Of a stretch of 33,670 nucleotides of DNA, positions 33,549-33,670 are shown one piece after another. Origin of the DNA: an uncultured Eubacteriales bacterium (GTDB lineage Bacteria > Bacillota > Clostridia > Oscillospirales > Acutalibacteraceae); contig CARTIQ010000009.1 of NCBI GenBank assembly GCA_949068525.1, forward strand, positions 1 to 33,670, written 5' to 3'. Within the stretch, counting starts at the first letter, position 1; the number at the start of each line of letters is the position of its first letter. Position numbers and translations under genes: made by a program. The notes beneath the pieces were generated by a model, which was not told the origin of the DNA, made no database searches, and saw nothing but the letters and a program-made list of their open reading frames with translations.

Positions 33549-33670
33549 ATGCCTAACGACAAACTCAAACGGGCTATATCCGTGGCGTTGTCTTTATCAA
33601 TGACGATAAGCGCGCCGCAAATTGGCAGTGCGAATTTAGTGCCAATTAATGGTATATTAGCTCCTAGTTC
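33549..33670 (+). CDS. Secreted protein, N-terminal fragment cut by window end
   Basis: The window holds about 40 residues. It starts MPNDKLKRAISVALSLSMTI, a classical signal peptide: basic n-region (KLKR), hydrophobic h-region (AISVALSLSMTISA) and a small-residue region near IGSA for likely cleavage. AAGGAGGG lies 6 bases before the ATG and a 17-base-spaced promoter lies upstream. The mature protein cannot be identified. It appears to be a host gene with its own promoter rather than phage. Confidence 0.75.
   Translation, partial: MPNDKLKRAISVALSLSMTISAPQIGSANLVPINGILAPS

Noticed and set aside
1..33670. CRISPR array or tRNA gene
   Set aside because: No regularly spaced repeat set and no cloverleaf-like sequence was recognised on either strand.

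Overview
The window looks like part of a low-GC Firmicutes (Clostridia) chromosome carrying an incomplete siphovirus prophage. The reasons are AT-rich DNA, strong AGGAGG ribosome binding sites, frequent TTG and GTG starts, SPASM-type radical SAM maturases and HK97-type phage genes. A finer placement, for example Oscillospiraceae, is only a guess.

Host region (1 to about 5150, minus strand). Read right to left, the order is metK (SAM synthetase), a radical SAM/SPASM maturase, a 35-residue Cys-containing peptide gene too short for normal gene callers, a GNAT acetyltransferase, and a second paralogous radical SAM/SPASM maturase. All five face the same way with short gaps and no obvious internal terminator. 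This fits a compact RiPP-type (ribosomally made, post-translationally modified peptide) locus with its own SAM supply next to it. It is the most novel-looking part of the window.

Early phage region (about 5150 to 14950, plus strand). A small sigma-70-region-4-like gene and a terminator come first. A structured leader then precedes a run of replication genes: a small protein, a SNF2 helicase, a coiled-coil protein, a Cys-rich protein, a family A DNA polymerase and a primase/DUF927 helicase. Next come an AT-rich inverted-repeat region, a VRR-NUC nuclease, a DUF1492-like late regulator and an HNH endonuclease.

Packaging and head region (about 14950 to 25820). The order is a GC-rich candidate cos region, small terminase, a PnuC-like small membrane protein, a self-contained RhuM-Fic cargo gene (moron), a ParB-methyltransferase gene broken by an in-frame TAA, large terminase, an antirepressor (Bro-N/KilAC), portal, ClpP-like protease, HK97 capsid, head fiber-like protein, and connector and tail-completion genes.

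Tail region (25836 to 33360). The major tail protein gene is split by a 2.4-kb LtrA-type group II intron. After it come a tail assembly chaperone with a textbook -1 frameshift signal, a 1050-residue tape measure whose base composition shifts sharply about one sixth of the way in, and a distal tail protein. The phage then stops abruptly: no tail fiber, lysis, repressor or integrase gene is seen. A promoter and a secreted-protein gene follow, and the window ends inside that gene. The element therefore looks deleted or domesticated rather than a complete prophage.
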